NCBI RefSeq assembly: GCF_032393985.1
Contig: NZ_CP135918.1
Location: forward strand, 1,860,001-1,924,000
Direction of reading: 5' to 3'
DNA length: 64,000 bases
Source of the DNA: Fischerella sp. JS2
GTDB lineage: Bacteria; Cyanobacteriota; Cyanobacteriia; Cyanobacteriales; Nostocaceae
The notes beneath the pieces are model-generated. The model was not told where the DNA came from, made no database searches, and worked only from the letters and a program-made list of their open reading frames with translations. Positions 54,756-63,450 of the stretch are shown here, piece after piece. The stretch's first letter is position 1, and every line of letters starts with the position of its first letter. A program made the position numbers and the translations under genes.

Positions 54756-56162
54756 TTACTGTTGGCGACCGGAGCCTAGACGAGCAACACTTAAAGCACT
54801 GGAAGCAATTGAGGTTAGCTGCGTTTGGGGGATCGCAACTATTTGATCAGCAAAAGTGAATTTTGGATTTTTACAGGCTTTTATAATACAAGCAAGGACA
54901 TGATCAGCGAGAATTTCCGCAGTTTCCTGACTAATAGCAGGTTCAGAAAACATGAAATTCAAAACCATTTTTTCTTCAAAAGTTAGAACAGCAACACACA
55001 AACCTCCAAATGCTCCCAATGCGGGAACAAAGCTAATTTCTTCAAGTTCAAATACACCATAATTTGAAGGGATGTTGACTCTACCTATATTCGTGACACC
55101 TACTGTCGCAAACATTTGACGAGGGTAAGTGAGAAGAAAATCGGTTAACAGCTCAATTAACAACGCTGAACAGAAGACCCGATTACCTTCTAAACTTGCT
55201 TCCATCTGTTGTCTTCTGTCGCGAGCTAAATCCCAAAAAGGTGTATTTATTCTTAAGGTATGACATGAGATATCACCAGAAACCAATACACCTAGATGCT
55301 CATTACTGACTTTTGGTTGGAGTCGGTTACGTAGATTAATAGGAGACCAACAGCTAAGATTGACATTTGTTTTCTTTGCAGGAGTAATTTTTCTGCCTGC
55401 TGCAAACAACATTGCTGCACATAAAGCAGCATGTACCGTTGTCTTATTCTTTCTACAAGCATTGAGCAACTTTGTCGTTTGTGCTTCGTTGAGTTTTCTG
55501 TGAACTATACCAGTACGCCGTGATTCAATCGGTAGGAATTTTTCAAACTTCAAAGTTTGTGGTCGATATTGTATCTCCTTTAAGACGTGTCTGCATATAG
55601 TTAAGAAGATATTCACTGCACCTTTCCATCCTTGCATGGAGTCTGGCAACAGTTTTTTGAGCGGTGGAAGTGCAGGTAAGCTGACAACTTCTATTGGTTC
55701 AAAAGATATAATTTTTTGGCAATATCTTAAAAGTTCTGAATGTAGTTGGATGCAAGATAAACCATCTGCGATCGCATGATGTATTGTTGTGATCAAATAA
55801 TTGACATTTTGTTCATTTTTGAGAGCAACCAGCACAACTCGCATTAAACTTTTGTGACTTTCAATTTTTTGATTGAGTTCTTGCCAAACAATTTCTTGCC
55901 ACTGTTGTGAGTCAAGTTTTTTCACTACCCGTAAAGGGATCTCGATATCTCCACTCTCAAAGCGCAAACCATCTAACTTATTGACGATGCGGCAATTCAG
56001 CCGGGGATGACGTGCTTGAAGCAACTCAAGAGATTGTCTAATCACTTCTTCGCTGAGTAGTCCGTTAATTCGACAAATCGTAACTATGTTATAGGCACCA
56101 GCACGACGATTGACGATTTCTATAACTTGCTCCAAAGGAGAAAGCTTTCTATCGTAGAGCAT
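54756..56162 (-). CDS. Condensation/alcohol-acetyltransferase-type acyltransferase (copy 2)
   Basis: About 468 residues from the ATG at 56162, which aligns with the ATG of copy 1; an in-frame TTG 36 bp earlier is less likely. HHAIADGLSC active site. Nearly all of residues 20-165 are identical to copy 1, and the DNA is nearly identical too (for example one substitution in the stretch around 55860-56050), which means a recent duplication or gene conversion. It is distinct at residues 9-20, 173-185 and 325-362 and has a normal-looking C-terminus (SVARLGSGRQQ). Positioned 48 bp after the TubC_N gene. Probably the second of two acyl transfers onto the same scaffold. Confidence 0.85.
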   Translation of the reverse strand: MLYDRKLSPLEQVIEIVNRRAGAYNIVTICRINGLLSEEVIRQSLELLQARHPRLNCRIVNKLDGLRFESGDIEIPLRVVKKLDSQQWQEIVWQELNQKIESHKSLMRVVLVALKNEQNVNYLITTIHHAIADGLSCIQLHSELLRYCQKIISFEPIEVVSLPALPPLKKLLPDSMQGWKGAVNIFLTICRHVLKEIQYRPQTLKFEKFLPIESRRTGIVHRKLNEAQTTKLLNACRKNKTTVHAALCAAMLFAAGRKITPAKKTNVNLSCWSPINLRNRLQPKVSNEHLGVLVSGDISCHTLRINTPFWDLARDRRQQMEASLEGNRVFCSALLIELLTDFLLTYPRQMFATVGVTNIGRVNIPSNYGVFELEEISFVPALGAFGGLCVAVLTFEEKMVLNFMFSEPAISQETAEILADHVLACIIKACKNPKFTFADQIVAIPQTQLTSIASSALSVARLGSGRQQ

Positions 56163-56209
56163 AAGTATTGTATATTGTATTTCATGATTTGTACTCAATC
56201 CAATTAAAT

Positions 56210-58081
56210 TCAGCGATCGCTTAGTTTTGCCTTCAGAGAAGCAAAATGTTTGCCACCGAGTTCAATTTGTCCTTGTGTACATCCAGCCTGCAATCTTTGT
56301 ACTAGATACTCCAAATCCTGGGCGATAAAATTTGTGCCATGATCTGGTTCTATCAAACTTACTAGGGCTGGATTTTCTAGCTGTTGATTTGCCAAACTAG
56401 AAATACCCAAAAAATTTAATACTCCGGATTCATAAGTACCACAAGGAACTGAAGGATTGTTGATTCCAACACAGTATTCATTCTGTTTAAACCAGTCAGA
56501 TGCTGGGTAGCCGTGAAAGTGAACAATTGGCGCACCATTTCTAATCAGTTCTGGTGTATATAAAGCAGCAGACAAACTAATAGCAAGCATGACATAGATA
56601 TCATAAGAAGGTTTGATATCGACTAGCTCTGGATTAATACCATTTGATAATTGCAGAAATAACTTTTCTTTCAAACCAATCCGAATAATATCGCTTTCCA
56701 GGTTTAAATCTGTTTTATTGGCGCCGGAACGAGAACTAACAAGCCAAATATCTGGAATTTGCTTATATTTATATTCCCCCTTTACCTTGGTTTTTATGTA
56801 ATACCTACCTTTTTCATTCTGACGAAATTCATCACTACTAAATCCTGCAACAGATAATAAATTATGCCACTCATCTTCAGTTATTTCTGGTTTACCAACA
56901 TATTGCGGAGGTTCAGCATAAGCAACAAAACCATAAGAAACACCTGTCCTCCCATTGACAATGACATTTACAATATCTCTATGGGATTTTCTTTTGATAA
57001 CTTCACAAAGCTTAAAGCCTGGCGGAAATAGGCCTGTTGATAATAGCTCATTACCTAATTGCACGAGTTTTGCAGCATAGATAGATTCATGAGGATTATA
57101 CTGCTCTAAAGTAAATCTATTCAGTAACAGTGGATATATTGGTACAAAAACTTTAGGAATTAATGAATTTAAAACAAAGTGTTCCATCTCATTTTTAGGA
57201 AAAACAGAATCTGAAAGATTCATATTTAAAATGGAAATTTTGTCATTGGAAACACCAATTACCATTTCGGAAAATGTTCTAACTAAAGTATTTATGCCAA
57301 TATTGATTTTTTCTTGATAAGTAATGACAGGATTGACAAACTCCTTATCTATTTCAGTCAGGATAATTACTTGAGTATTGGTCGGATCTTCAATATATTT
57401 AGCTACATGATCTTCTGCCCAACTACTTAATTTAGCAATTCTAGAAACAGAAATTTGTTGATTATTCAAGAAAAATTGAGAATAGAGTTGATAAAGTGTT
57501 TCTGCTACATATACACCTAGTTTTTTTATCAAACCAGGAGATTTTTCTACATCAATTACTGCATCTATTTCTGCTTTTACGCCCCTAATTTTTAGGTTTT
57601 TCTTGAAGTTAATTAATGGCAAAGTAAAATTGTAGTAAAATTCAGTTGTTGCTTCTTCCCAAGATAAAACTTTGACTCCATAATCGCTGAGCTTAATTGC
57701 TAATTCTTCTCGAAATTTAATAATTTCTAGCCGTTGATAATCCTTTGGTAATGGTCTAAATGTCACCGTTAATTTTTGAGCCATCACTCTGGGATCAATA
57801 ACTGGTGACTGATATTTCACAGCTGATTTTTTAACAAATCCTCCTATTAAACGACCAATAGTTTGCAAACTTAGTCCCATACTTAGTGGGACAGAAGCAG
57901 CTTTAGTAGCGACATCTCTATCACGTAGCAAGGTTAGTATTTCTGATTTATGAGCAGTTAGTTCTGCTTGCATTTCTGGTGTCATTATTCCCTTGGGAGA
58001 ACGAAGATTTAGTTTTTCGTTATCGATCCACAAGTGAACACCTTTTTGAATCAGATTTTCCAAAAGCTCATATGCGTTCAT
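56210..58081 (-). CDS. TubC_N docking domain fused to a large uncharacterised domain
   Basis: About 623 residues from the ATG at 58081 (AGAGG 11 nt upstream). Residues 1-52 match the TubC N-terminal docking domain of NRPS/PKS proteins: ELLENLIQKGVHLWIDNEKL, then LRSPKGIMTPEMQAELTAHK. This small domain docks onto a partner's C-terminal peptide. The remaining 570 residues do not resemble any family known to me. They are soluble and mixed alpha/beta with LRNG-type hydrophobic blocks (APIVHFHGYPASDWF and VGINNPSVPCGTYESG), no nucleotide-binding loop, and a Cys and His in GNAPIVHFHGY/VPCGTYESG-type stretches. This looks like an enzyme recruited in trans to a carrier-bound intermediate. It lies 94 bp after the ACP gene. 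Confidence 0.7.
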   Translation of the reverse strand: MNAYELLENLIQKGVHLWIDNEKLNLRSPKGIMTPEMQAELTAHKSEILTLLRDRDVATKAASVPLSMGLSLQTIGRLIGGFVKKSAVKYQSPVIDPRVMAQKLTVTFRPLPKDYQRLEIIKFREELAIKLSDYGVKVLSWEEATTEFYYNFTLPLINFKKNLKIRGVKAEIDAVIDVEKSPGLIKKLGVYVAETLYQLYSQFFLNNQQISVSRIAKLSSWAEDHVAKYIEDPTNTQVIILTEIDKEFVNPVITYQEKINIGINTLVRTFSEMVIGVSNDKISILNMNLSDSVFPKNEMEHFVLNSLIPKVFVPIYPLLLNRFTLEQYNPHESIYAAKLVQLGNELLSTGLFPPGFKLCEVIKRKSHRDIVNVIVNGRTGVSYGFVAYAEPPQYVGKPEITEDEWHNLLSVAGFSSDEFRQNEKGRYYIKTKVKGEYKYKQIPDIWLVSSRSGANKTDLNLESDIIRIGLKEKLFLQLSNGINPELVDIKPSYDIYVMLAISLSAALYTPELIRNGAPIVHFHGYPASDWFKQNEYCVGINNPSVPCGTYESGVLNFLGISSLANQQLENPALVSLIEPDHGTNFIAQDLEYLVQRLQAGCTQGQIELGGKHFASLKAKLSDR

Positions 58082-58175
58082 CGTTGAAGAACCTCTCAAT
58101 AGGACTATGGATTTTGAATTTTAGATTCATTCAATCCAAAATCTAAAATCTAAAATTCTTTGTAGTGGATTATGT

Positions 58176-58487
58176 TCAAATCTCAAAAATCTCTGAATCC
58201 GAATCTGCAAATTCTTCTGCTAAACGTTTGCTAAGCATTTCTATTGTGGGGTAATGCCACAATAGAATCAAAGATAGTTTAAATCCAAGCAAATTCTCTG
58301 CTTTACTAGCAAGAACCATCCCTTGTGCTGAATCCAAGCCATAACTGTCCAAAGGTTCTTGGATATCTATCTCATCGGGTTCAACTCCCAGCATCTCAGA
58401 AATGTTAGATACTAGCCAGGCTTGGATTTCTTCTGCCGTATATGACCGCTTTACACCTGAATTAATGACAGACTGACTCATATTCAT
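58176..58487 (-). CDS. Free-standing acyl carrier protein
   Basis: About 103 residues from the ATG at 58487 (a second ATG at 58481; an earlier TTG was rejected). It is a four-helix carrier with the 4'-phosphopantetheine Ser in [12 protein letters not shown] (GLDSxx), preceded by [22 protein letters not shown] and followed by the recognition helix. The extension before the helices and the [18 protein letters not shown] end are typical of PKS/NRPS discrete carriers rather than AcpP. It lies 87 bp downstream of the flavin enzyme gene, so it probably tethers the substrate of the neighbouring halogenase or oxygenase. Confidence 0.92.
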   Translation of the reverse strand: MNMSQSVINSGVKRSYTAEEIQAWLVSNISEMLGVEPDEIDIQEPLDSYGLDSAQGMVLASKAENLLGFKLSLILLWHYPTIEMLSKRLAEEFADSDSEIFEI

Positions 58488-58574
58488 ACCTGCAAAGTAA
58501 AGGAATTTGGACAATACTGAAAATTGCGTTAATTCATAGGTGGGGTTGTTCAACTAGCTAGCGATCGCACAAAT

Positions 58575-59963
58575 CTAGATCAAATTACTTGATTTCACAG
58601 ATTTTGGAATTGTTAGTGGTGACTCTAAGCAGAACTCTGGCAGGGTACTCCAACCTGATACACCTAAGAACTTTTCACATACCTTACCAATTCCAATCAA
58701 GAGAAAGCACAATATCCAAGAGCAATAAAGCGTCCAGTGGAACTCCTCATAGTACCCGCTACCCCAGGCAAGTAAGCGCCGTAGGAATAAATTGTCCCAG
58801 TGATTACTGTACTTGCCAGTCAGTTTAATCAACAACTGCATGGAAATCCGGTACTTCAGCATCTTATACATCAGAGCCATAGTTGTAGAAACATGAAAAT
58901 GCTCCTTCTGACTCCACTTCTCGTACTGCTGTAAAGACTTCCCATCCCGATTATTCTTCAAAAACCCATCAATGACATCTGCTGCTTTTTCCGCCGAACG
59001 AAAGGCAATGTGTACACCAGATGAGAAAAGAGGATCGACAAAGAAATTAGCATCTCCAACAAGAATCCAGCCATCCCCTACAGAACATTTTGAGGCATAG
59101 GACAGATCGCGCAACATCCGGACTTTGGAAAATTGCTCAGCCTGCTCAAATCGCTCTCGAATAAACTTATACTGCTGAATATAAGTCAGCAAAATTTTCT
59201 CAGGACTTTTCTGCTTCCACCAACTTGTTCCTGGCTCGTTCATAACCACTCCCACACTCATAATATCTGATGCGAGTGGAATGAACCAGATCCAACCATT
59301 TTCAATTACATAGCCATTGAAGTAGCCTTGTTGGATACCAGAAGCACGGGTAACATGTTTGAAGTGACCGAACACAGCTGAGGTTTTGATCGTTTTGTTC
59401 GGAATTAAGAATTTGCGGCTTTTAGTGATTAAGCCATGTCGACCTGAGCAATCAGCAATAAATTTGGCTTTGGTGATGTATTCAATATTGTCTTTGCTTT
59501 TCCAACGAATTCCAGTTGCTGTGTTACCTTCCCAAAGGACTTCTTTAACCACTGCCTCCTCAAATATTGTGGCTCCCTCTTCCCGAGCATGATTAAGCAG
59601 AAACAGGTCAAACTCACTTCGCTCTACTTGATATGCATAAGGGCGCTGTTGCAGCCTCTGGATGGGAAATTTATAAAACTCTTGTCTGCTGTACTCGTAT
59701 TCAGACTGCTGTGGATTCAACCCAATCCGAATTTCCGTACCATATTTAAATGTGTTACCAAGATGCTGGAGTGGCTCGGCTATTCCCAATTTTTCCCAGA
59801 TGAGTTGAGTTGCAGGTAACAAAGACTCCCCTACATGAAAACGGGGAAATTTTTCGCGATCGAGTACCAAAACCTGATATTTTTTCTGAACCAGTAAACT
59901 AGCTAAGGTGGAGCCAGCAGGGCCTCCTCCAATCACAACAACGTCATAGTAACTGTGATTCAT
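58575..59963 (-). CDS. Flavin-dependent halogenase-like FAD monooxygenase
   Basis: About 462 residues from the ATG at 59963 (an in-frame TTG 12 bp earlier). FAD-binding GGGPAGSTLASLL, RxxFxxxxGESLLP (KFPRFHVGESLLP), the WxWxIP halogenase signature as ENGWIWFIPLA and GDANFFVDPLFSSGVHIA in the C-terminal flavin loop. It matches the flavin halogenase superfamily (CmlS/CndH branch) that needs FADH2 from a separate reductase; the branch acts on carrier-tethered or free substrates. A free ACP gene follows, so a carrier-bound substrate is likely. It could be a hydroxylase or reductase (geranylgeranyl-reductase-like), but WxWxIP argues for a halogenase. It has a hydrophobic stretch near residues 405-430. 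Confidence 0.8.
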   Translation of the reverse strand: MNHSYYDVVVIGGGPAGSTLASLLVQKKYQVLVLDREKFPRFHVGESLLPATQLIWEKLGIAEPLQHLGNTFKYGTEIRIGLNPQQSEYEYSRQEFYKFPIQRLQQRPYAYQVERSEFDLFLLNHAREEGATIFEEAVVKEVLWEGNTATGIRWKSKDNIEYITKAKFIADCSGRHGLITKSRKFLIPNKTIKTSAVFGHFKHVTRASGIQQGYFNGYVIENGWIWFIPLASDIMSVGVVMNEPGTSWWKQKSPEKILLTYIQQYKFIRERFEQAEQFSKVRMLRDLSYASKCSVGDGWILVGDANFFVDPLFSSGVHIAFRSAEKAADVIDGFLKNNRDGKSLQQYEKWSQKEHFHVSTTMALMYKMLKYRISMQLLIKLTGKYSNHWDNLFLRRLLAWGSGYYEEFHWTLYCSWILCFLLIGIGKVCEKFLGVSGWSTLPEFCLESPLTIPKSVKSSNLI

Positions 59964-60218
59964 GAAATTGATCAACTTAAATTCAATATTTAAATTTAAT
60001 GGAATCTATTTGGATTTATATTTAACTGCTGCAAAGCTAGTACTCTGTCACAACAACGCAAGCTGGGTAAAATAACTTGGACAAATCAATAAAACCTCTT
60101 TCTTTGCGTTCTTTGTGTCCTTTGCGGTTGTTATTTTATAATTAATGCGATAAACCACCAAGTACACCTCGAAGAGCCTTCTTTACTATTGCCTACCTCA
60201 ACCTTATAAATTCATAAA
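59964..60218. other. Spacer between the halogenase-like and diiron-enzyme genes
   Basis: About 255 bp. It contains a dispersed CTTTGCGTTCTTTGTGTCC-type repeat (about 60095-60125), which is common in cyanobacterial spacers. Probably an internal promoter or RNA-processing site; no gene. Confidence 0.4.
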
Positions 60219-61451
60219 TCAAATCGGATTACCATTCTCACAGGTGACAGACTTGGAGAACTTATGAAAGAATTTAGTGTTATTTTGGATAGCCTTGCTA
60301 ATCGAGCCTCCTGTAGCCATAACACGCATTTCACGATTAATAGGCCATATGTAGTCTAGTTTGTCGAAGAACCTGCATAGATCTGAAATGAGACGTTGAT
60401 GATACTTCAAATTCAAATGTAAACCTTCGTGTTCGTGACAGAAGCATCTCTCTATCCAAGAGAGTGCCTCTTGGGTAGACATGGCAAATAAAGGGGAACG
60501 TAGTATCTTGTAGACCAAGGGTATGACAAAAAGATTATCTGGATAAAAGCTTGCAACTGCACCAGCAGACAGCCCACTGAGAACGGTAAGTTGCATCATG
60601 TAAATTGACAAATTAGCCATGAATTTTTCGTATTTTGTTGGCTTAGGAAAGTCCTTGTACAGGTCTTGAGCAATCAGCTGAGAAGTTGTAGTGTGGAAAG
60701 ATTCATCCAAGAAATGGTAATAGGAGATAGCACTAGGGGCTGGGATAAACTCGTTTTTCTTCTCTAACTCCTTGAAATACTGAGAACGACTGTGTTCTGT
60801 TAGCTTGAGAATCATATTGGCGATAAAGCGTAAGGCATAGTACTGTGATGCCAAGAAAGGTGTACTTCCCCAGTTAAAGCTGAATAAATGTCGCATAGGC
60901 CCTGGTGATAGACGCCCAATCATACCCCCTTGCATCGCCTTAGATTCATGCCCTGTAAAAGGATTACCAATTATGACATCGCTTAGCAGGGTTAGCTCCG
61001 TCATATTAGCAACTGTGCGAAAGGCATGAATATGGTAGCGTTCCTGGGAAGTTTCAACATCCAGTTCGTGGCAGAGGGTTTCGTAACCACCTATGCTGTA
61101 GAAAACGCTGCCTGTAATCTGATTGTAAAGAACTGTATTAGTTTCACTAGCAGCAGTAAGATTGTAACCTCCAACCCAAAAAAGATGATTGAGAGCAATC
61201 TTTTGCGAGGGGGAAGCTACTTCATAGAGTGGGGTTCCATAGAGGATTGAAAGCTCAGGATCACTCCAATAATGATCTTTGTAGCTGTTGTAATCAAAAT
61301 TTTGCTCCAATTCTGTTATTTTTTCGGTATAGTTGGACTCCTTGTTACGCCGATAGTTAATTTCGGTCACTTTTAAATGCTTCTTGACCTGTATCTCAGA
61401 TGTAGTCTGAGGTTGTTGTTTTGTATTTGATTCTTCAGTGTTATCCATCAT
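60219..61451 (-). CDS. Diiron oxygenase, AurF-like (CylC-type halogenase is an alternative)
   Basis: 410 residues. The tandem ATGATG is preceded by AGAGG. Diiron ligand motifs in order: ASETNTVLYNQ (Glu), SQERYHIHAF (ExxH), DESFHTTTSQ (ExxH) and FCHEHEGLHLNL (H-x3-E-x2-H-like). This set is that of the AurF/CmlI family (PF11583) of N-oxygenases. In cyanobacteria the same fold includes CylC-type dimetal-carboxylate halogenases acting on ACP-bound fatty acyl groups, and no motif in view separates the two. Two hydrophobic stretches in the C-terminal half may pack on lipids. Upstream of the halogenase-like gene in the same operon. Confidence 0.78.
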   Translation of the reverse strand: MMDNTEESNTKQQPQTTSEIQVKKHLKVTEINYRRNKESNYTEKITELEQNFDYNSYKDHYWSDPELSILYGTPLYEVASPSQKIALNHLFWVGGYNLTAASETNTVLYNQITGSVFYSIGGYETLCHELDVETSQERYHIHAFRTVANMTELTLLSDVIIGNPFTGHESKAMQGGMIGRLSPGPMRHLFSFNWGSTPFLASQYYALRFIANMILKLTEHSRSQYFKELEKKNEFIPAPSAISYYHFLDESFHTTTSQLIAQDLYKDFPKPTKYEKFMANLSIYMMQLTVLSGLSAGAVASFYPDNLFVIPLVYKILRSPLFAMSTQEALSWIERCFCHEHEGLHLNLKYHQRLISDLCRFFDKLDYIWPINREMRVMATGGSISKAIQNNTKFFHKFSKSVTCENGNPI

Positions 61452-61516
61452 ATGCCTCTGTTTATGAGTTCTGTAAAATCAAAGATTTCATGTACTATCA
61501 AGTTCTCAAAAAACAT

Positions 61517-63331
61517 CTAAGCCGGGAGATCATCAACAAGGGTGTTATTCTCACTAACCAGCTTTGGAGTACCACTAAAGTCTTGCAAAGTTCCTGACTC
61601 GGAGTTGAGCTTAGCTATCCAGCTATCCACAGACCCAGCATTGATAGCCCCAAAGGAACCCTCACTAGTTCCTGTCACGTAGACATTACCAAGCTTGTCT
61701 AACGTAATGCTAGTGGCAGCATCAGACTTAGAAGTTCCAAACTGTTGAATCCACAACTGGTTGCCTTCACTATCATACTTGGCAATCCAGGCATCATTAG
61801 ATCCAGCATTTTTTCCCCCCAAGTTGTTGTTGGTATATCCCACTAGAAAAATATTGCCATTTGAATCGACCTTCATGCTCGAGGATGCATCATCACCGCC
61901 AGTACCAAACTGTTTTATCCACTGTCGATTACCATTGCTGTCATACTTGGCAATCCAGGCATCATTAGATCCAGCATTTTTCCCTCCCAAGTTACCCAAA
62001 GTCCATCCTGTCATGTAGACATTGCCTTGACTATCTGTATCTATCCCCTTTGGGAATTCATAATTTTTAGTGCCAAACTGTTGAATCCATTCCAACTGAC
62101 CATTATTACTATTCTTAGCAAACCAGACATCATATAGCCCAGCATTCTTTTCTCCCAAGTCGCCCATAGTCCAGCCTGTAGAATAAACACTGCCATCATT
62201 ACTGACGCTAACAGCATAAGCTTCATCAAAAGCGGAACTCCCAAACTTTTGAAACCACTGCTGTTTGCCATTGCTGTCATACTTAGTTACCCAGACATCA
62301 TCCGCAAAAACATTAGGCTCGAAAAAAAGTCCTTGCTGCTGTTGCTCAATAGTGAATCCTGTGAGGTAAACACTACCATCATCATCAACTTTCATGCTAA
62401 AGGAGGCATCAATCAAGTCAGTCCCAAACTGTTGAATCCACTCCTGATTGCCATTGCTGTCATACTTACCCACCCAAACATCATAATTTCCTTGTCCTTG
62501 ATTGAGTCCTCCCAAATTGCCTTTTGTCATTCCAGCCAGGTAGAAGTTACCTTTATTGTCGGCGGCAATGCTAGTAGCAAAGTCAGCACTAGAAGTACCA
62601 AACTGTTGAATCCACTGGTGATTACCATTACTGTCATACTTGGACACCCAGGCATCATCAGACCCAGCCTTGGCTCCTCCCAAAGAGTCACTAGTCGCTC
62701 CCGCTACATATAAATTACCAAAAGAATCTGTGGCTAAACTTGTAGGTAAGTCAAGACCGATAGATCCCAATTGCTGAATTTTTCCTTGTACTGGTCCAAG
62801 TGGTGGGGTGTAACCCTCATATTGGAAGTAGTCTCCCTCAAGACTCAAATGATGAATCCCAGGCAAAACGGCAATGAGGTCAGGTACAGTTCCCTGCTTC
62901 CAAAATATCGCTGTTCCCATAGGAGATTTGACCAACTGATAGTCTTTAGGAGTGCCGTGTAGCTGAATGATATCTTGCCAGGGGTTAAAGTCTAAAATTG
63001 TCGCAAATTGCTTTAAACCAAAGTTGTGCCCTTTGCCGTCAACATAATATGGCTGTCTCCAATCACCAAGAACAAATCTGTCGCTCCAGTTAAACTGACT
63101 GCCGTTTAGTGGAGCCATGATGTCCCCGTCACCCAGAATAATATCAATTTGCTTTTGCTCAGAACCACCACTTGAATTTAAGCCAACAAAAGCATCATTT
63201 CCAGAGCGACCCCACATGAATTCACTACTTTCGCTCTTGAAAAGTAAATCACTGCCAGGTGTGCCTACATTTAAAACTCTCAAAAAGATGGCGTTGATAT
63301 CACGTTGTAATGTAGTCAGTATGTTGTCCAT
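61517..63331 (-). CDS. SBBP beta-propeller protein (seven repeats) with N-terminal Ca-binding-like region
   Basis: 604 residues. The C-terminal 400 residues hold seven consecutive SBBP repeats of about 57 residues, each like QQFGTSS-D-AxSI-x-D-x-GN-x-Y-x-x-GxT-x-x-LGG-x-N-AGS-D-AW-x-x-KYDSNG-x-W, i.e. one per blade of a seven-bladed propeller. The N-terminal 190 residues contain LNVGTPGSDLLFKSESSE and GGNDAFVGLN-like segments and a FNPWQDIIQLHGT-type block (RTX/Ca-binding-related in cyanobacteria). There is no signal peptide, so secretion would be by another route (type I?) or it acts in the cytosol. Its role beside a KAS and an ACP is not known; a scaffold or binding protein is suggested. 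Confidence 0.8.
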   Translation of the reverse strand: MDNILTTLQRDINAIFLRVLNVGTPGSDLLFKSESSEFMWGRSGNDAFVGLNSSGGSEQKQIDIILGDGDIMAPLNGSQFNWSDRFVLGDWRQPYYVDGKGHNFGLKQFATILDFNPWQDIIQLHGTPKDYQLVKSPMGTAIFWKQGTVPDLIAVLPGIHHLSLEGDYFQYEGYTPPLGPVQGKIQQLGSIGLDLPTSLATDSFGNLYVAGATSDSLGGAKAGSDDAWVSKYDSNGNHQWIQQFGTSSADFATSIAADNKGNFYLAGMTKGNLGGLNQGQGNYDVWVGKYDSNGNQEWIQQFGTDLIDASFSMKVDDDGSVYLTGFTIEQQQQGLFFEPNVFADDVWVTKYDSNGKQQWFQKFGSSAFDEAYAVSVSNDGSVYSTGWTMGDLGEKNAGLYDVWFAKNSNNGQLEWIQQFGTKNYEFPKGIDTDSQGNVYMTGWTLGNLGGKNAGSNDAWIAKYDSNGNRQWIKQFGTGGDDASSSMKVDSNGNIFLVGYTNNNLGGKNAGSNDAWIAKYDSEGNQLWIQQFGTSKSDAATSITLDKLGNVYVTGTSEGSFGAINAGSVDSWIAKLNSESGTLQDFSGTPKLVSENNTLVDDLPA

Positions 63332-63450
63332 CTGTTCAAGCCTGAGCAGTATTTAAATCTTTAAGTGAGTTATTTGTCACAAACAACACCATTTCTCAAG
63401 CTCATAATAAACATGACAAATAACTTACTAAAATAGCTGCGGAGCATAAA
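63332..63450. other. Short spacer between the KAS III-like and SBBP genes
   Basis: 120 bp, AT-rich, without terminator. Probably intra-operonic with a weak ribosome-binding region. Confidence 0.35.

Noticed and set aside
56210-58081. NRPS module after the TubC_N domain
   Set aside because: No condensation, adenylation or thiolation motifs follow; the sequence is unlike any NRPS domain.
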